DNA of 64,000 nt from Okeania sp. SIO2B3 (GTDB taxonomy: Bacteria > Cyanobacteriota > Cyanobacteriia > Cyanobacteriales > Microcoleaceae). The stretch covers positions 82,129-146,128 of the forward strand of contig NZ_JAAHGH010000005.1 in NCBI RefSeq assembly GCF_010672525.1, given 5' to 3'. Numbering within the stretch: the stretch's first letter is position 1; each line of letters starts with the position of its first letter. Position numbers and translations under genes: made by a program. The notes beneath the pieces were generated by a model that searched no databases, had not been told where the DNA came from, and was given only the letters and a program-made list of their open reading frames with translations. Positions 17,420 to 26,428 of the stretch are shown here, piece after piece.

Positions 17420-17605
17420 ATGGCTAAACGCCGTAATCCAAAAAAAGAGAAAGCACAACGTAATCTGGCTTACGCACGTAAGTTTCGTAAGAAAAAAGGT
17501 ACAGGTTTTTTTTCTAAGCGATATTCGTCTAAGTTTTCATCTAACAATAATGAAAATGGTAGTAACGAGCAAAATTCAGAAGAAACTGCTGCTGTAGATC
17601 AATAG
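17420..17605 (+). CDS. Small basic conserved protein (MAKRRN... family), unknown function
   Basis: The gene starts at ATG 17420, preceded by TGAGGT at proper spacing. An upstream TTG extension would run through the omega-RNA-like hairpin and is not credible. The 61-residue product begins AKRRNPKKEKAQRNLAYARK, strongly basic and probably nucleic-acid-binding, then a Gly/Phe/Ser linker and an acidic Asn/Glu-rich tail (NNNENGSNEQNSEETAAVDQ). I have a sense that short proteins with this start are widespread in cyanobacteria, but I cannot assign a function. Its 5' leader is the TnpB right-end relic at 17248-17405. A strong hairpin (17661-17693) separates it from argH, which converges. Confidence 0.7.
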   Translation: MAKRRNPKKEKAQRNLAYARKFRKKKGTGFFSKRYSSKFSSNNNENGSNEQNSEETAAVDQ

Positions 17606-17660
17606 TACATTTGACTGTTTAAGGTTCCAAGCGATAAATTTTGATATGTAAAATGTCAAA

Positions 17661-17693
17661 TCTAGATTTGAGACTTAGCAACTCAAATCTAGA
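17661..17693. terminator. Hairpin between convergent genes
   Basis: TCTAGATTTGAG (17661-17672) and CTCAAATCTAGA (17682-17693) form a perfect 12-bp stem with a 9-base loop midway between the small basic gene and argH. There is no long T-run, so it may terminate weakly in both directions. Confidence 0.5.
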
Positions 17694-17718
17694 ATCTGAC
17701 AATTAAAATTAAATAAAA

Positions 17719-19107
17719 TTAAATTACAAATTTATTTTTGGCTGTAGCAATCTCTTTTTTTACTTGTTCAAAACCTGTACCACCATAACTATTCCGTGCA
17801 GATACTACTTGTTCAGGAGCGATCGCTTGATAAATATCTGCTGAAAATTTTGGATGTAATTTTTGCCATTCTCCTAGTGTTAAATCTTTCAACAATTTAT
17901 CAGTAGAAATACAAGTTTTCACAACTTTACCTACTAAATTATAAGCTTCTCGAAACGGTACACCACGAGCTGCCAAATAATCTGCCACATCTGTGGCATT
18001 AGAAAAATCTTCTGAAACTGCTTCTGTTAAACGATCGCTATTAAACTCTAAACCTTCAGTAAGTAAAATTGTCATTGCTTCTAGACAACTTTTAACTGTT
18101 TTTATCGTGTCAAATAAACCTTCTTTATCTTCTTGTAAATCTTTATTATACGCTAGTGGCAGTCCCTTCATCACCACTAACATACCTTGTAAATGACCAA
18201 AAACTCGGCCTGTTTTTCCCCTAACTAACTCTGGCACATCAGGATTTTTCTTTTGAGGCATAATACTAGAACCAGTAGCACAACTATCAGTTAAAGTCAC
18301 AAACCTAAACTCTTCAGATGACCATAAAATTATTTCCTCTGCCAAACGACTTAAATGCACCATAATTATACTAGCTGCACAGAGAAATTCAATAGCAAAA
18401 TCTCGGTCACTTACTCCATCCAAACTATTAGCATAAGGCTTTTCAAACTTTAATAATTCAGCAGTATAGTGTCTATCTATAGGAAAAGTTGTACCTGCCA
18501 AAGCACCACAACCAAGAGGAGAAACATTCACTCGGCGATAAACATCTCCTAGTCTTTCCCAGTCCCTTTCAGCTTTGTGAAAATAAGCCAAAAGATGATG
18601 AGCTAAACTCAAAGGTTGCGCCCTTTGTAGATGAGTATAACCAGGAATTAAAGTTTCTATATTAGATTCAGCTAACCCCAATAAAGATGATTGAAAATTT
18701 CTTAATAAAACCCTAACTTGCTGAATTTCTTCTCGTAAATAAAGCCTCGTATCAGTTCCTACTTGGTCATTTCTCGACCTAGCTGTATGTAACTTTTTAC
18801 CAATATCTCCAGTAATTTCTGTAAGTCTTTTTTCCACAGCAAAGTGAACATCTTCCGCATCTACATCCGGGCAAAATTTTCCCTCTCGATACTCTTGACG
18901 AATTTGTTCTAAACCCTTAACTAACTTTTCACCTTCTTCTGCGGAAATAATACCTGTTTTAGCCAACATTTTTGTATGAGCTACCGAACCAGTAATATCG
19001 TACTCAATCAATTCAATGTCAAAACTAATACTGGCATTAAATTTAGCTATAGTAGGATGCAACGCCTTTTCAAATCTTTTGCTCCAAGTTTGTTTATCTT
19101 GCGTCAT
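17719..19107 (-). CDS. argH: Argininosuccinate lyase
   Basis: This 462-residue enzyme of the fumarase/aspartase superfamily splits argininosuccinate into arginine and fumarate, the last step of arginine synthesis. The superfamily signature [12 protein letters not shown] is near 282-293 and includes the catalytic Ser. Other conserved blocks are [34 protein letters not shown] (with the catalytic His) and the C-terminal [13 protein letters not shown]. Length is normal and the start is clear ([16 protein letters not shown]). It is the last gene of a minus-strand run from DUF502 through nusB, ftsY and the phosphatase, an order that I believe is found in other cyanobacteria. Confidence 0.97.
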   Translation of the reverse strand: MTQDKQTWSKRFEKALHPTIAKFNASISFDIELIEYDITGSVAHTKMLAKTGIISAEEGEKLVKGLEQIRQEYREGKFCPDVDAEDVHFAVEKRLTEITGDIGKKLHTARSRNDQVGTDTRLYLREEIQQVRVLLRNFQSSLLGLAESNIETLIPGYTHLQRAQPLSLAHHLLAYFHKAERDWERLGDVYRRVNVSPLGCGALAGTTFPIDRHYTAELLKFEKPYANSLDGVSDRDFAIEFLCAASIIMVHLSRLAEEIILWSSEEFRFVTLTDSCATGSSIMPQKKNPDVPELVRGKTGRVFGHLQGMLVVMKGLPLAYNKDLQEDKEGLFDTIKTVKSCLEAMTILLTEGLEFNSDRLTEAVSEDFSNATDVADYLAARGVPFREAYNLVGKVVKTCISTDKLLKDLTLGEWQKLHPKFSADIYQAIAPEQVVSARNSYGGTGFEQVKKEIATAKNKFVI

Positions 19108-19249
19108 TTTGCAGATTTTTTTCTATTTAACTCTATTCAGATGTGAGGTTTTATAGCAGTCTAAGGAAAGATTAGGACATATCAAAAGCTCAAAACTCAG
19201 ACATCACAAGCTTTTTCTTTCTTCTTCCTTCTGCTATAACAGTTAGTAA

Positions 19250-19492
19250 TTAAGGCAAAATGCTCTTAACCATCCAACCAATAAATAAACCAACCAATAG
19301 TGCCCATACTTGACCACATTCTATAAAATTGCTCCAAGCTTTTTGCACATCAGACCATAAGTTTACATCAACTTGTTGAGCCAAAAGTTGCCAGCTATAC
19401 AATATTTTTGGTCCTAACAAATCTATAATATTAGTCTCATAAATCATCGGGGTAAAACCTGATGTAGTTGTGGAAATTATATTAATAATCAT
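19250..19492 (-). CDS. Small protein with C-terminal membrane helix, unknown
   Basis: This 80-residue frame ends in one clear hydrophobic helix (VWALLVGLFIGWMVKSILP), preceded by an amphipathic region (LLAQQVDVNLWSDVQKAWSN). Start could be the first ATG (19492, weak GGTAAAGAT ahead) or an internal ATG 15 codons later (MIYETNIIDLLG). It sits between argH and the SpoIIE-type phosphatase on the same strand, and its composition is protein-like, unlike the repeats around it. No family recognised. Confidence 0.55.
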   Translation of the reverse strand: MIINIISTTTSGFTPMIYETNIIDLLGPKILYSWQLLAQQVDVNLWSDVQKAWSNFIECGQVWALLVGLFIGWMVKSILP

Positions 19493-19622
19493 ATCTTTAC
19501 CAAATTAATTGGGTCGCGCAACTCCACCGGGAAATGGCGAAATGTTTTTGGAGGGTTGCTCACTTATCCCCTACTTCCCCTCCTGGGAGGGGTTAACTTC
19601 TGATTTCTGACTTCTGACTTCG

Positions 19623-21050
19623 TTAATCTCCTGTAGAAGATTTTACTCTCATCACCACTAGAGTCATATCATCTGGATTTTGGTTTCCTTCTCCAACAAA
19701 TTGTTTTACTTGAGCAAATAGGTAATTTAATATTTCTTGTGGTTCTTGATGATTTTGACACGCAAACTTGAAAGCTTCACTCAATTTAATATCATCGTAA
19801 CGATCGCCATTTTGATTAGCTGCATCTGTAAACCCATCTGTGTAATAAATAATAGTATCTCCTGGATTAAGTTTCACTTGTGCTTCATGGTATTCAGGGT
19901 CTACTTCTAAACCAACTAACATTCCCACAGTATCTAACTGCACGATAGAATTACTAGCAGCTTGCCACAACATGGGAGGATGATGGGCAGCATTGCTATA
20001 GGACAACATCTGGGTTTCTGGATCGTACTCTGAATAAAACAAAGTCACAAATCTATGGGAACTTTCCAGGTCAGCATACATTACTTGGTTCAAATGCTGT
20101 AGGACTCGTGCTGGTGAGTGGCGGTTTAATACTTCAGCTCTCAACATTCCTCTAGTCATGGTCATAATTAAACCAGCAGGTACACCTTTGCCCATTACAT
20201 CTCCAATTACAATACTCCAGCGACAGGGTTGCTGTTTTTTGTTTTTGGAATTCAACTGGTCGTAGTTGGAGGGGATAAAATCATAATAGTCTCCTCCGAC
20301 TCGGTTTGCTGTTTGACAACAAGCTGCAAGAGTAATACCAGGAATTTCTGGACATTCTGGAGGTAATAGTTGCAGTTGAATTTCTGCTCCTATTTCTAGT
20401 TCTCTGTCCAAACGTTCCTTTTCTCGTAAGGAAGTAGCTAATTCATCATTAGTGATCGCTACTGCAGTCTGATCTGTTACTAGACGAATTAATTTTTGTC
20501 TAGCTGGTGTCCATACATATTCTGGGTCGTGACTAAATACATATAGACGACCTCGTTCTGAGTTATTCACCAAAATTGATGCCCCAAATAATTGAACATC
20601 ATTGCCTAGGTAGTTGCTAACTTGATAGTCCAAACTAGCGGTTTGAATTGAGATTTCTTGTAGTTCTGCGGGTAAGGTTGTTTCTGTAATAAATTGACGA
20701 GTTGCTACTTCTAATGCTTGGCGAATATCTTGACACTGGCGACCTTCTTGGCAGTGTAGTTGTTGGAACCTCACTTGACCATTTGGTTTAAATAATACCA
20801 GTGCCCCTCCATCAGCATCGGTTACTCGACAACCAATTAGAGGAATCAATTCTAGAAACTGATTTAGATTATTGAAGCTACGCAAGGCAAAGCCAAGAGA
20901 ACTTAATAAATCATTAACATTTTGTTGTTCTTTGTGTAAACGGGCCACCATTTCTTTGAGAGCATATACTGATTTTATTGTTGAAGATGTCTCACTGGTA
21001 GTTTGGTCTGTTGGTTCAGGGTAGTTTCGATGTACTGGCACTATAGTCAT
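19623..21050 (-). CDS. PP2C-type (SpoIIE/RsbU) serine phosphatase with GAF domain
   Basis: The 475-residue soluble protein has a GAF-like sensor domain (about 45-205, PLIGCRVTDADGGALVLF), a short coiled linker (REKERLDRELEIGAEIQLQL) and a PP2C/SpoIIE phosphatase domain (about 225-470). Metal-binding signatures are present: VGGDYYDFI near 251, VIGDVMGKGVPAGLIMTMTR near 279, and YYTDGFTDAANQNGDRY near the C-terminus. Such proteins dephosphorylate anti-sigma-factor antagonists or related partners. The partner here is unknown. It lies between ftsY and argH on the same strand but with a 1-kb AT-rich gap to ftsY, so it is probably transcribed separately. Confidence 0.92.
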   Translation of the reverse strand: MTIVPVHRNYPEPTDQTTSETSSTIKSVYALKEMVARLHKEQQNVNDLLSSLGFALRSFNNLNQFLELIPLIGCRVTDADGGALVLFKPNGQVRFQQLHCQEGRQCQDIRQALEVATRQFITETTLPAELQEISIQTASLDYQVSNYLGNDVQLFGASILVNNSERGRLYVFSHDPEYVWTPARQKLIRLVTDQTAVAITNDELATSLREKERLDRELEIGAEIQLQLLPPECPEIPGITLAACCQTANRVGGDYYDFIPSNYDQLNSKNKKQQPCRWSIVIGDVMGKGVPAGLIMTMTRGMLRAEVLNRHSPARVLQHLNQVMYADLESSHRFVTLFYSEYDPETQMLSYSNAAHHPPMLWQAASNSIVQLDTVGMLVGLEVDPEYHEAQVKLNPGDTIIYYTDGFTDAANQNGDRYDDIKLSEAFKFACQNHQEPQEILNYLFAQVKQFVGEGNQNPDDMTLVVMRVKSSTGD

Positions 21051-22087
21051 TTGTTTGATATATAGATTTGATTTATTTAAAGTCTGTTGATGCTTGAGGG
21101 TTAGTGATACATTTTTAACTCAATTTTTGGCAAGTCTGGGTTTCTCTAGATTGCTGTTATCTTGTCTCTGTCTTGTTTTGCTAAGAGTTTTGATGGGAGC
21201 TATTTGCTTCGGTGCTATGCTTTTTTTGAGTTTGATTTTTTTTAGCCAAAAATTTATTCCCTCAATTTACGAAATTTAGTCTATGAACTTATCCACCACA
21301 TTTTCAGGATAAATTCCTCAGCAAACTCAATTTTGTAGTTTCAGTATTTGATTTTTTTACACCATAGTTATCAAGTTATCAGCTCAAGACAAATTATTAA
21401 TTTATGTATGCTTTTTAATCTAATTATGTATCTTTAAGAGTATTTTTTTCATAGATTACATTTTAAATTATTGATTTTTGCTTGATTTTTTTGTAAGATT
21501 TATGCTAAATTTTTATTGCTAATTATTGGAACTAAAAAAATCCAATAATTAGCAAATAATATTACAAAAGCAAGTATAATTTTGTGACCTATAAATATAT
21601 AATGATATTAAGTATCACTACTATAATTTTAATTAATATTCAATATTTTATTTTTTTCTAGGCTTAATTTATACCTAAATATTATTTTTTAGATGAAGAG
21701 CAAACAATAATTAAGGTTCATTTACCAAACCACAAATTTATCTATATTGCTTCTACTTAACTTTAAAGCATGAATAATATTGCTGTTAAATTGATTTTTT
21801 TTACAGCTAAATTTGTAGTTATTTTTCATACTAATTATTACTAGATACTGAAAACAAGATCAATATTTAGCTTGTTTATTTTTTTTCCTGTAGTTTAGAG
21901 TCAATTCCAAGGATGATTCTTAATTTAAAAAATATCCTCAATACATTAACTTATATAGGAAAATCAAAATTATATAGTCTGATACTCCCACCTTAATTAC
22001 TTCTACACTTCTACCGAAAAATACATCCGTTTTTTCACTACTGCTAGTGCCATACCCTTACTCATCAAAAGTAAAAGTGATGAATCT
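21051..22087. other. 1-kb AT-rich intergenic region upstream of the phosphatase gene
   Basis: Long T and A runs and no supported gene. It contains one perfect 15-bp hairpin (21516-21555), listed separately. The open frame at 21094-21279 has an extreme composition (LLLSCLCLVLLR) and no ribosome site. Confidence 0.5.
21516..21555. other. Perfect 15-bp inverted repeat
   Basis: TTGCTAATTATTGGA (21516-21530) and TCCAATAATTAGCAA (21541-21555) with a 10-base loop. There is no T-run on either side, so it is not a standard terminator. It could be a protein-binding or RNA processing site. Confidence 0.5.
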
Positions 22088-23749
22088 CTAACCACTTAAA
22101 AGAGCTTCAACAAACTCATAACTAGAAAATGGACGGAGGTCTTCTAGACTTTCTCCCACACCAATAAAACGAATCGGTAGACCTAGTTGCTTGACAACAG
22201 CTAGTGCAACACCACCCTTAGCAGTTCCATCAAGTTTTGTCAAGACTACTCCGCTAAGTTTAGCAGCTTTTGCAAATACTTCTGCTTGCCGTAAACCATT
22301 TTGACCAAGTGTAGCATCTAACACCAGTAGAGATTCCACCACTGCATCTGGTGCTTTTTTCTCTACTATGCGGTGAATTTTACTAAGTTCGTCCATCAAA
22401 TTTTTCTTGTTTTGTAGTCTTCCGGCAGTGTCCACCAGTAGTAATTCTGTATTTCTGACTTGAGCAGCTACTATAGCATCAAACACTACAGCTGCTGGAT
22501 CGGTATTCTTTCCTGCATTAGCAATTACTTCTACTTCACTTCGTTGTCCCCAAATTTTCAACTGTTCTACTGCTGCTGCTCGAAATGTATCTGCTGCTGC
22601 AATTAAACATCTGTAGTTTGACTTGCTAGCTAAATGAGCAATTTTACCGATAGTTGTGGTTTTACCTGCCCCATTTACACCATTAACCAGCCAAATATTT
22701 AAGGTATCCTTTTCTGGGACAAAAGTTAAGTTGTAGGCAGGACTAATTGTTTCAGAATCTTGGAATGGCTGATCTAGAATATCTCTTAAAATGCTTTTCA
22801 GATAGGCGATCGCTTCTTCTGGTGGTAAAATTTCTTCACGCAATTTATTTTGTAGGGTTTCTATAACTAAGTCTGTTGCTTCTACTCCCACATCAGCTTG
22901 TAGTAACATTGACTCTATTTCCATGACTGCATCTTGATTTAGCGGTCCTTGGCCAACAATTGCCCGTAATTGATTAAGTAAGTTGCGTCGGGTTCTGTCT
23001 AAACCTTTTCGTAATTTCGTGAGCCAAGAAATTTCTTCCACAGAAACTTGATCTGGGCGACGTCCTTGAGCTGCTAAAATTTCTGCTGACCAGAGAAATG
23101 CTTCATCAAGTATTAGGGGGTCTATTTCTTCTAGTTCAGTTTCTATGGTTGTTTTCTCAAGAGTTTCTGGTTCTGGTTCTTCTATAGCGGTTTCTTTGAG
23201 ACGTTCTACCCTTGCTTGTCTTTCTGCTTGAGCCTTAGCCCAGAAAGGTAGTTGTTCTAATGTTTGAGTTTCTTCAACAGTTGAATCTGGCTTTAGTTGA
23301 GTTTCTTCTTCGGTCGGTTTTGTTTGGCTAGAGGGGGTTTCCTCTACTATTGGGACTGGTTTAACCAGGGTATCTGTTTCTGTGGGTTCTGTTTTTTCTG
23401 CTGCAATATGCTCTATTATTGGAAGAGTATTTGATATGATTGGCTCGTTTTTTGTCTCTGTTGAGGGTATCTGAGTTTCTAGCTTTTCCTCTACATCAGT
23501 GGTATCTGTAGGGATTTGAGATTCTTGTGAATCATTTTTTTTCTTTTCTTGAAGATTTTTGTAGGCTGCTTTAGCCCAACTCAAATAATCTTCTGTCGTC
23601 TGTCCTGACTCTTCTGTTGATTTTGCTTGTGATTCAACTTGATCTTCTACCTGTTCTTTCTGTTCTTTTTCAACTTCAGGTTTAGATGTCTCTTTTGAAG
23701 TTTTGTCTGAGCTGTCATTATATTGACGACGGAACCAATTAAAAACCAT
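22088..23749 (-). CDS. ftsY: Signal recognition particle receptor FtsY
   Basis: The 553-residue protein has a long acidic, Glu/Thr/Lys/Ser-rich N-terminal A domain (about 1-215) typical of cyanobacterial FtsY, then the N helical bundle (LRKGLDRTRRNLLNQLRAIV) and the SRP-GTPase G domain. G motifs are visible: NGVNGAGKTTTIGKIAH near 357 (G1), DTFRAAAVEQL (insertion/G2), DTAGRLQNKKNLMDEL near 437 (G3) and TKLDGTAKGG near 503 (G4). It docks ribosome-SRP complexes at the membrane for co-translational insertion. nusB lies upstream on the same strand, separated by a repeat-filled 1.1-kb gap. The ATG start gives MVFNWFRRQY, a usual FtsY beginning. Confidence 0.96.
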   Translation of the reverse strand: MVFNWFRRQYNDSSDKTSKETSKPEVEKEQKEQVEDQVESQAKSTEESGQTTEDYLSWAKAAYKNLQEKKKNDSQESQIPTDTTDVEEKLETQIPSTETKNEPIISNTLPIIEHIAAEKTEPTETDTLVKPVPIVEETPSSQTKPTEEETQLKPDSTVEETQTLEQLPFWAKAQAERQARVERLKETAIEEPEPETLEKTTIETELEEIDPLILDEAFLWSAEILAAQGRRPDQVSVEEISWLTKLRKGLDRTRRNLLNQLRAIVGQGPLNQDAVMEIESMLLQADVGVEATDLVIETLQNKLREEILPPEEAIAYLKSILRDILDQPFQDSETISPAYNLTFVPEKDTLNIWLVNGVNGAGKTTTIGKIAHLASKSNYRCLIAAADTFRAAAVEQLKIWGQRSEVEVIANAGKNTDPAAVVFDAIVAAQVRNTELLLVDTAGRLQNKKNLMDELSKIHRIVEKKAPDAVVESLLVLDATLGQNGLRQAEVFAKAAKLSGVVLTKLDGTAKGGVALAVVKQLGLPIRFIGVGESLEDLRPFSSYEFVEALLSG

Positions 23750-24830
23750 ACTTATTTTAGATATTACTATTTTAAATGATCTATCTTATACTGAATTGTG
23801 TTCAACCATCACATAATTGCAGCATTTTATTGTTTGAGTAAACCAAAAAATATTTATTTTGGGGTAATTTTGCAAACTATAGTTTATCCATTGGAAAACC
23901 ACTGTCAGATATTTGTGAATATTCAAACTCAATAACCTGCTTTGTGGAAGCGTAAGCATTCAGCAGTCAGCCATCAGCTAGCCTCCTGCGGAAGAACTAC
24001 GGACTTCAGCTATTTGTTATTAACTCATTATCATGCTAGAGGGGAATTATCTACCAAGGAGCAATTTTAATTCATTAATGAAATTGGCTATAACCTCACC
24101 TCAGTTATTGCTTGCATAAGTTCATGCATCTGATGGGTGAATGCTAATAGCTGAATGCTTACTTTTAAAATACCCAGAATAACAATTTTAGGGAATAGGA
24201 GACACTGGTTCTGGTAATAGATATAAATTTATCATAGAAAACATTTTTACTATGACTAATTAATCAGAATATAACTAAGTATTTATAGTCTGTAAATCAT
24301 CATAATTTAGCTTATACAAAAGCCAATAAAAATTGAAAAATTAAGCATAAATACTTTGTAAAACTAGATGATTAAAGCTTGCTGATTAAATCTTAAAGTA
24401 CTAATATATAAAAGTGCAATACTTTTCCCTTAAGCTGGAAATGAGAGCATTTTCAGCAGATAACCGCAGAAAAATGTAGGTAAAATTGTTCCGACTACAT
24501 TTTAAAATTGATAAGTATTTGCTACAAAAAGCTAGGGTATTTCAGGTGCATCTCATATTTGCAAAAATACTTTTTTCCTATATATTCCCTATTCCCTATT
24601 CCCTGTTGCCTCACAGGAGTGTGCATTCCCTCTCTTGGTCAGCATTCCCATGGCGAGGAGACCTCGCCATATCCAATCGACCAAGAGAAGAAAAAATTTT
24701 CATCTCTTTGTCAATCCTCTTCTTTTCCAGGAGAGGTAATTGTTAATGATTAATCATTAATTAATTGTTGAAATAATTTCTGTAAAAGCAAAGACCTTAA
24801 TTTTACTTTTGACTTTGACTATATAACCCT
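23750..24830. other. Repeat-filled gap between nusB and ftsY
   Basis: It contains one GTAAGCATT MITE-like copy (23952-24162), a left end of the TTGCTGATTAAATC family (about 24373-24440), CCCTATTCCCTATTCCC simple sequence (24587-24602), and a partial copy of arm A (24637-24755) with the palindrome GGCGAGGAGACCTCGCC. The open frames at 24486-24753 are repeat-derived. No gene. Confidence 0.6.
23952..24162. repeat. MITE-like element, TIR GTAAGCATT, copy b
   Basis: Begins GTAAGCATTCAGCAGTCAGC and ends TAGCTGAATGCTTAC, 211 bp. The central part differs from copy a but shares GCTAGCCTCCTGCGGAAGAAC. Confidence 0.7.
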
Positions 24831-25454
24831 TCAAACTAAATTAATTTTATTTAGCACTCTTCGCAATACCCCATTAATAAACCTATACCCATCTTCACTA
24901 CTGTAACGCTTGGCTAACTTTACAGCCTCATTAATTGCCACTTGTTCTTGAATGCCAATAAACATCATTTCTGCCACTGCAATTCTGAGAATATCTATAT
25001 CTATTCTAGGCAAACGTTCTATTTGCCAATCTACTATTGATTCTCTCAATAAATTATCAATTTCTTCTTTATTATCATTCACCTTTATCAGAATTTCTAA
25101 AGCATATTTGCGCACTTCTAATTGATTAGTAAGTTGAATTAGTTCTGGTAACTCCACAGCAGTGCCAATACGATTAATTGCCGTTTGGCCTAACTCCACT
25201 GCTTCGTGGACCATCGAACTTGCACTTTGGACATCACTAGCACTAATTTGACTATTAAGGAGGCGATCGCTCCCTCTCTGTAATTCTGCTGCTGCAGTTT
25301 CTAAAATATCTTGGACTTCAGCTCTGAGAGTCCTAACTGCTGCGAGTATGACTTCTTGAAGTTGCTTTTTTTCTAAACTCCCTGAATTTGTTGGTAATTG
25401 ACTTAGTCCAAGTAGAGCTAGTTCGCGAGCTGTGGAGCGAGGAGCTTTGTTCAT
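24831..25454 (-). CDS. nusB: Transcription antitermination factor NusB
   Basis: This 207-residue all-helical protein fits cyanobacterial NusB, longer than the about 140-residue E. coli form. The N-terminus has the family RELALLGLSQLP motif. The C-terminal half carries the conserved IERLPRIDIDILRIAVAEMM, QVAINEAVKLAKRYSSEDGYRFINGVLRRVL block that binds NusE/S10 and boxA RNA. The middle (about 35-115) is the helical insertion usual in cyanobacteria. NusB supports rRNA antitermination. A decayed TnpB element separates it from the DUF502 gene upstream. Confidence 0.94.
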   Translation of the reverse strand: MNKAPRSTARELALLGLSQLPTNSGSLEKKQLQEVILAAVRTLRAEVQDILETAAAELQRGSDRLLNSQISASDVQSASSMVHEAVELGQTAINRIGTAVELPELIQLTNQLEVRKYALEILIKVNDNKEEIDNLLRESIVDWQIERLPRIDIDILRIAVAEMMFIGIQEQVAINEAVKLAKRYSSEDGYRFINGVLRRVLNKINLV

Positions 25455-25499
25455 AATTTTTGATAGCCTTTTATTATCGAAAGTGGGGTTTAGTCTGCT

Positions 25500-26425
25500 A
25501 TAAAACCCGGTGCTTTAGAGCGGGGATACATGGACTCCCCAAACTAAAAATGTCCTATTCAATGTACGACATTTTTACAATTACTTTTACTACACATTTC
25601 ATATTATTATCCTATGTTCATTAGCATAAATAAATATGCTAGGTCGAGCCAAAATGATAATTTACGAATTTCAAGTTAAAGCAGCACAATACAAAGCAAT
25701 AGATGAAGCTATCAGAACTTCTCAGTTCATTCAAAACAAGTGTTTACGATATTGGATGGATAATAAAAAAGTAAGTAAATATGATGTGAATAAATATTGC
25801 AAAATATTGGCACTTAGTTTTAGTTTTGCTTCTAAACTTAATTCAATGGCTCGACAATTAGCTGCGGAGAGAGTTTGGTCTGCAATATCTAGATTTTACG
25901 ATAACTGTAAGAAAAAAGTCAAAGGTAAAGAAGGTTTTCCTAAGTTTAAAAAACATAGTCGGTCTGTAGAGTATAAAACCTCTGGGTGGAAACTTTTCCT
26001 ACGGAATGCTACGCAAACAGAAGCTAGGAAAGCTATAACTTTCTCAGATACAAATAACATAGGTACTTTAAAATTAAAAGGTACTTATAATTTGAATTAC
26101 TATCAGCTAAACCAAATAAAAAGGGTCAGGATAGTAAAACACGCTGACGGATATTATGTCCAATTTGCTATTCAAATAGATTTAAAAGTTGAAACTAAAC
26201 CAACAGGAAAATTAGTGATGTTGCATGGTCAATTTTCCGTAGTTGGTTAGAGTATTTTGGTACAAAGTATGGAAAAGTAACAGTAGCAGTACCTCCTCAC
26301 CATACAAGCCAGAATTGCTCGAACTATGGAGAAGTTGTCAAAAAGTCTCTGTCTTTGACATCCTCCCCGGCTTAAAAGGCGCAGGGATTACTACTGAGCC
26401 CTAAGGTGGGGGGAATGTCAAAAGT
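25500..26425 (+). mobile_element. Decayed IS605/OrfB-type element
   Basis: The left side shows a left-end-like hairpin (CCCGGTGCTTTAGAGCGGGGATACATGG region, about 25507-25533). The interior is a deleted tnpB (25636-26350). At 26359-26391 lies a right-end-type hairpin in reverse orientation (GACATCCTCCCC ... GGGATTACT is the reverse complement of an AATCCC-hairpin-GGGGAGGATGTC end). A last GGGGGGAATGTCAA follows near 26409-26422. The mixed orientations suggest more than one insertion or a rearrangement. Confidence 0.65.
25636..26350 (+). pseudogene. tnpB: TnpB (IS605 OrfB) pseudogene with internal deletion
   Basis: The first frame (25636-26250) gives the N-terminal TnpB half (MIIYEFQVKAAQYKAIDEAI, QLAAERVWSAISRFYDNCKK, FPKFKKHSRSVEYKTSGWKL, YQLNQIKRVRIVKHADGYYV) and breaks off at KPTGK, just before the RuvC-I Asp. 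After a frame change the text WLEYFGTKYGKVTVAVPPHH then TSQNCSNYGEVVKKSLS corresponds to the late RuvC/zinc-finger region. The whole catalytic middle is therefore deleted, and one zinc-finger Cys is replaced (CSNY). An in-frame extra segment FLRNATQTEA at 25992-26021 comes from a dispersed genomic repeat. The protein cannot be an active nuclease. Confidence 0.85.
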
Positions 26426-26428
26426 CGT

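Noticed and set aside
21094..21279. 61-codon open frame
   Set aside because: Extreme Leu/Phe composition in an AT-rich spacer, no ribosome site; likely chance.
24486..24753. Two overlapping open frames of 81-86 codons
   Set aside because: They are composed of CCCTATTCCC simple sequence and a partial arm-A repeat.
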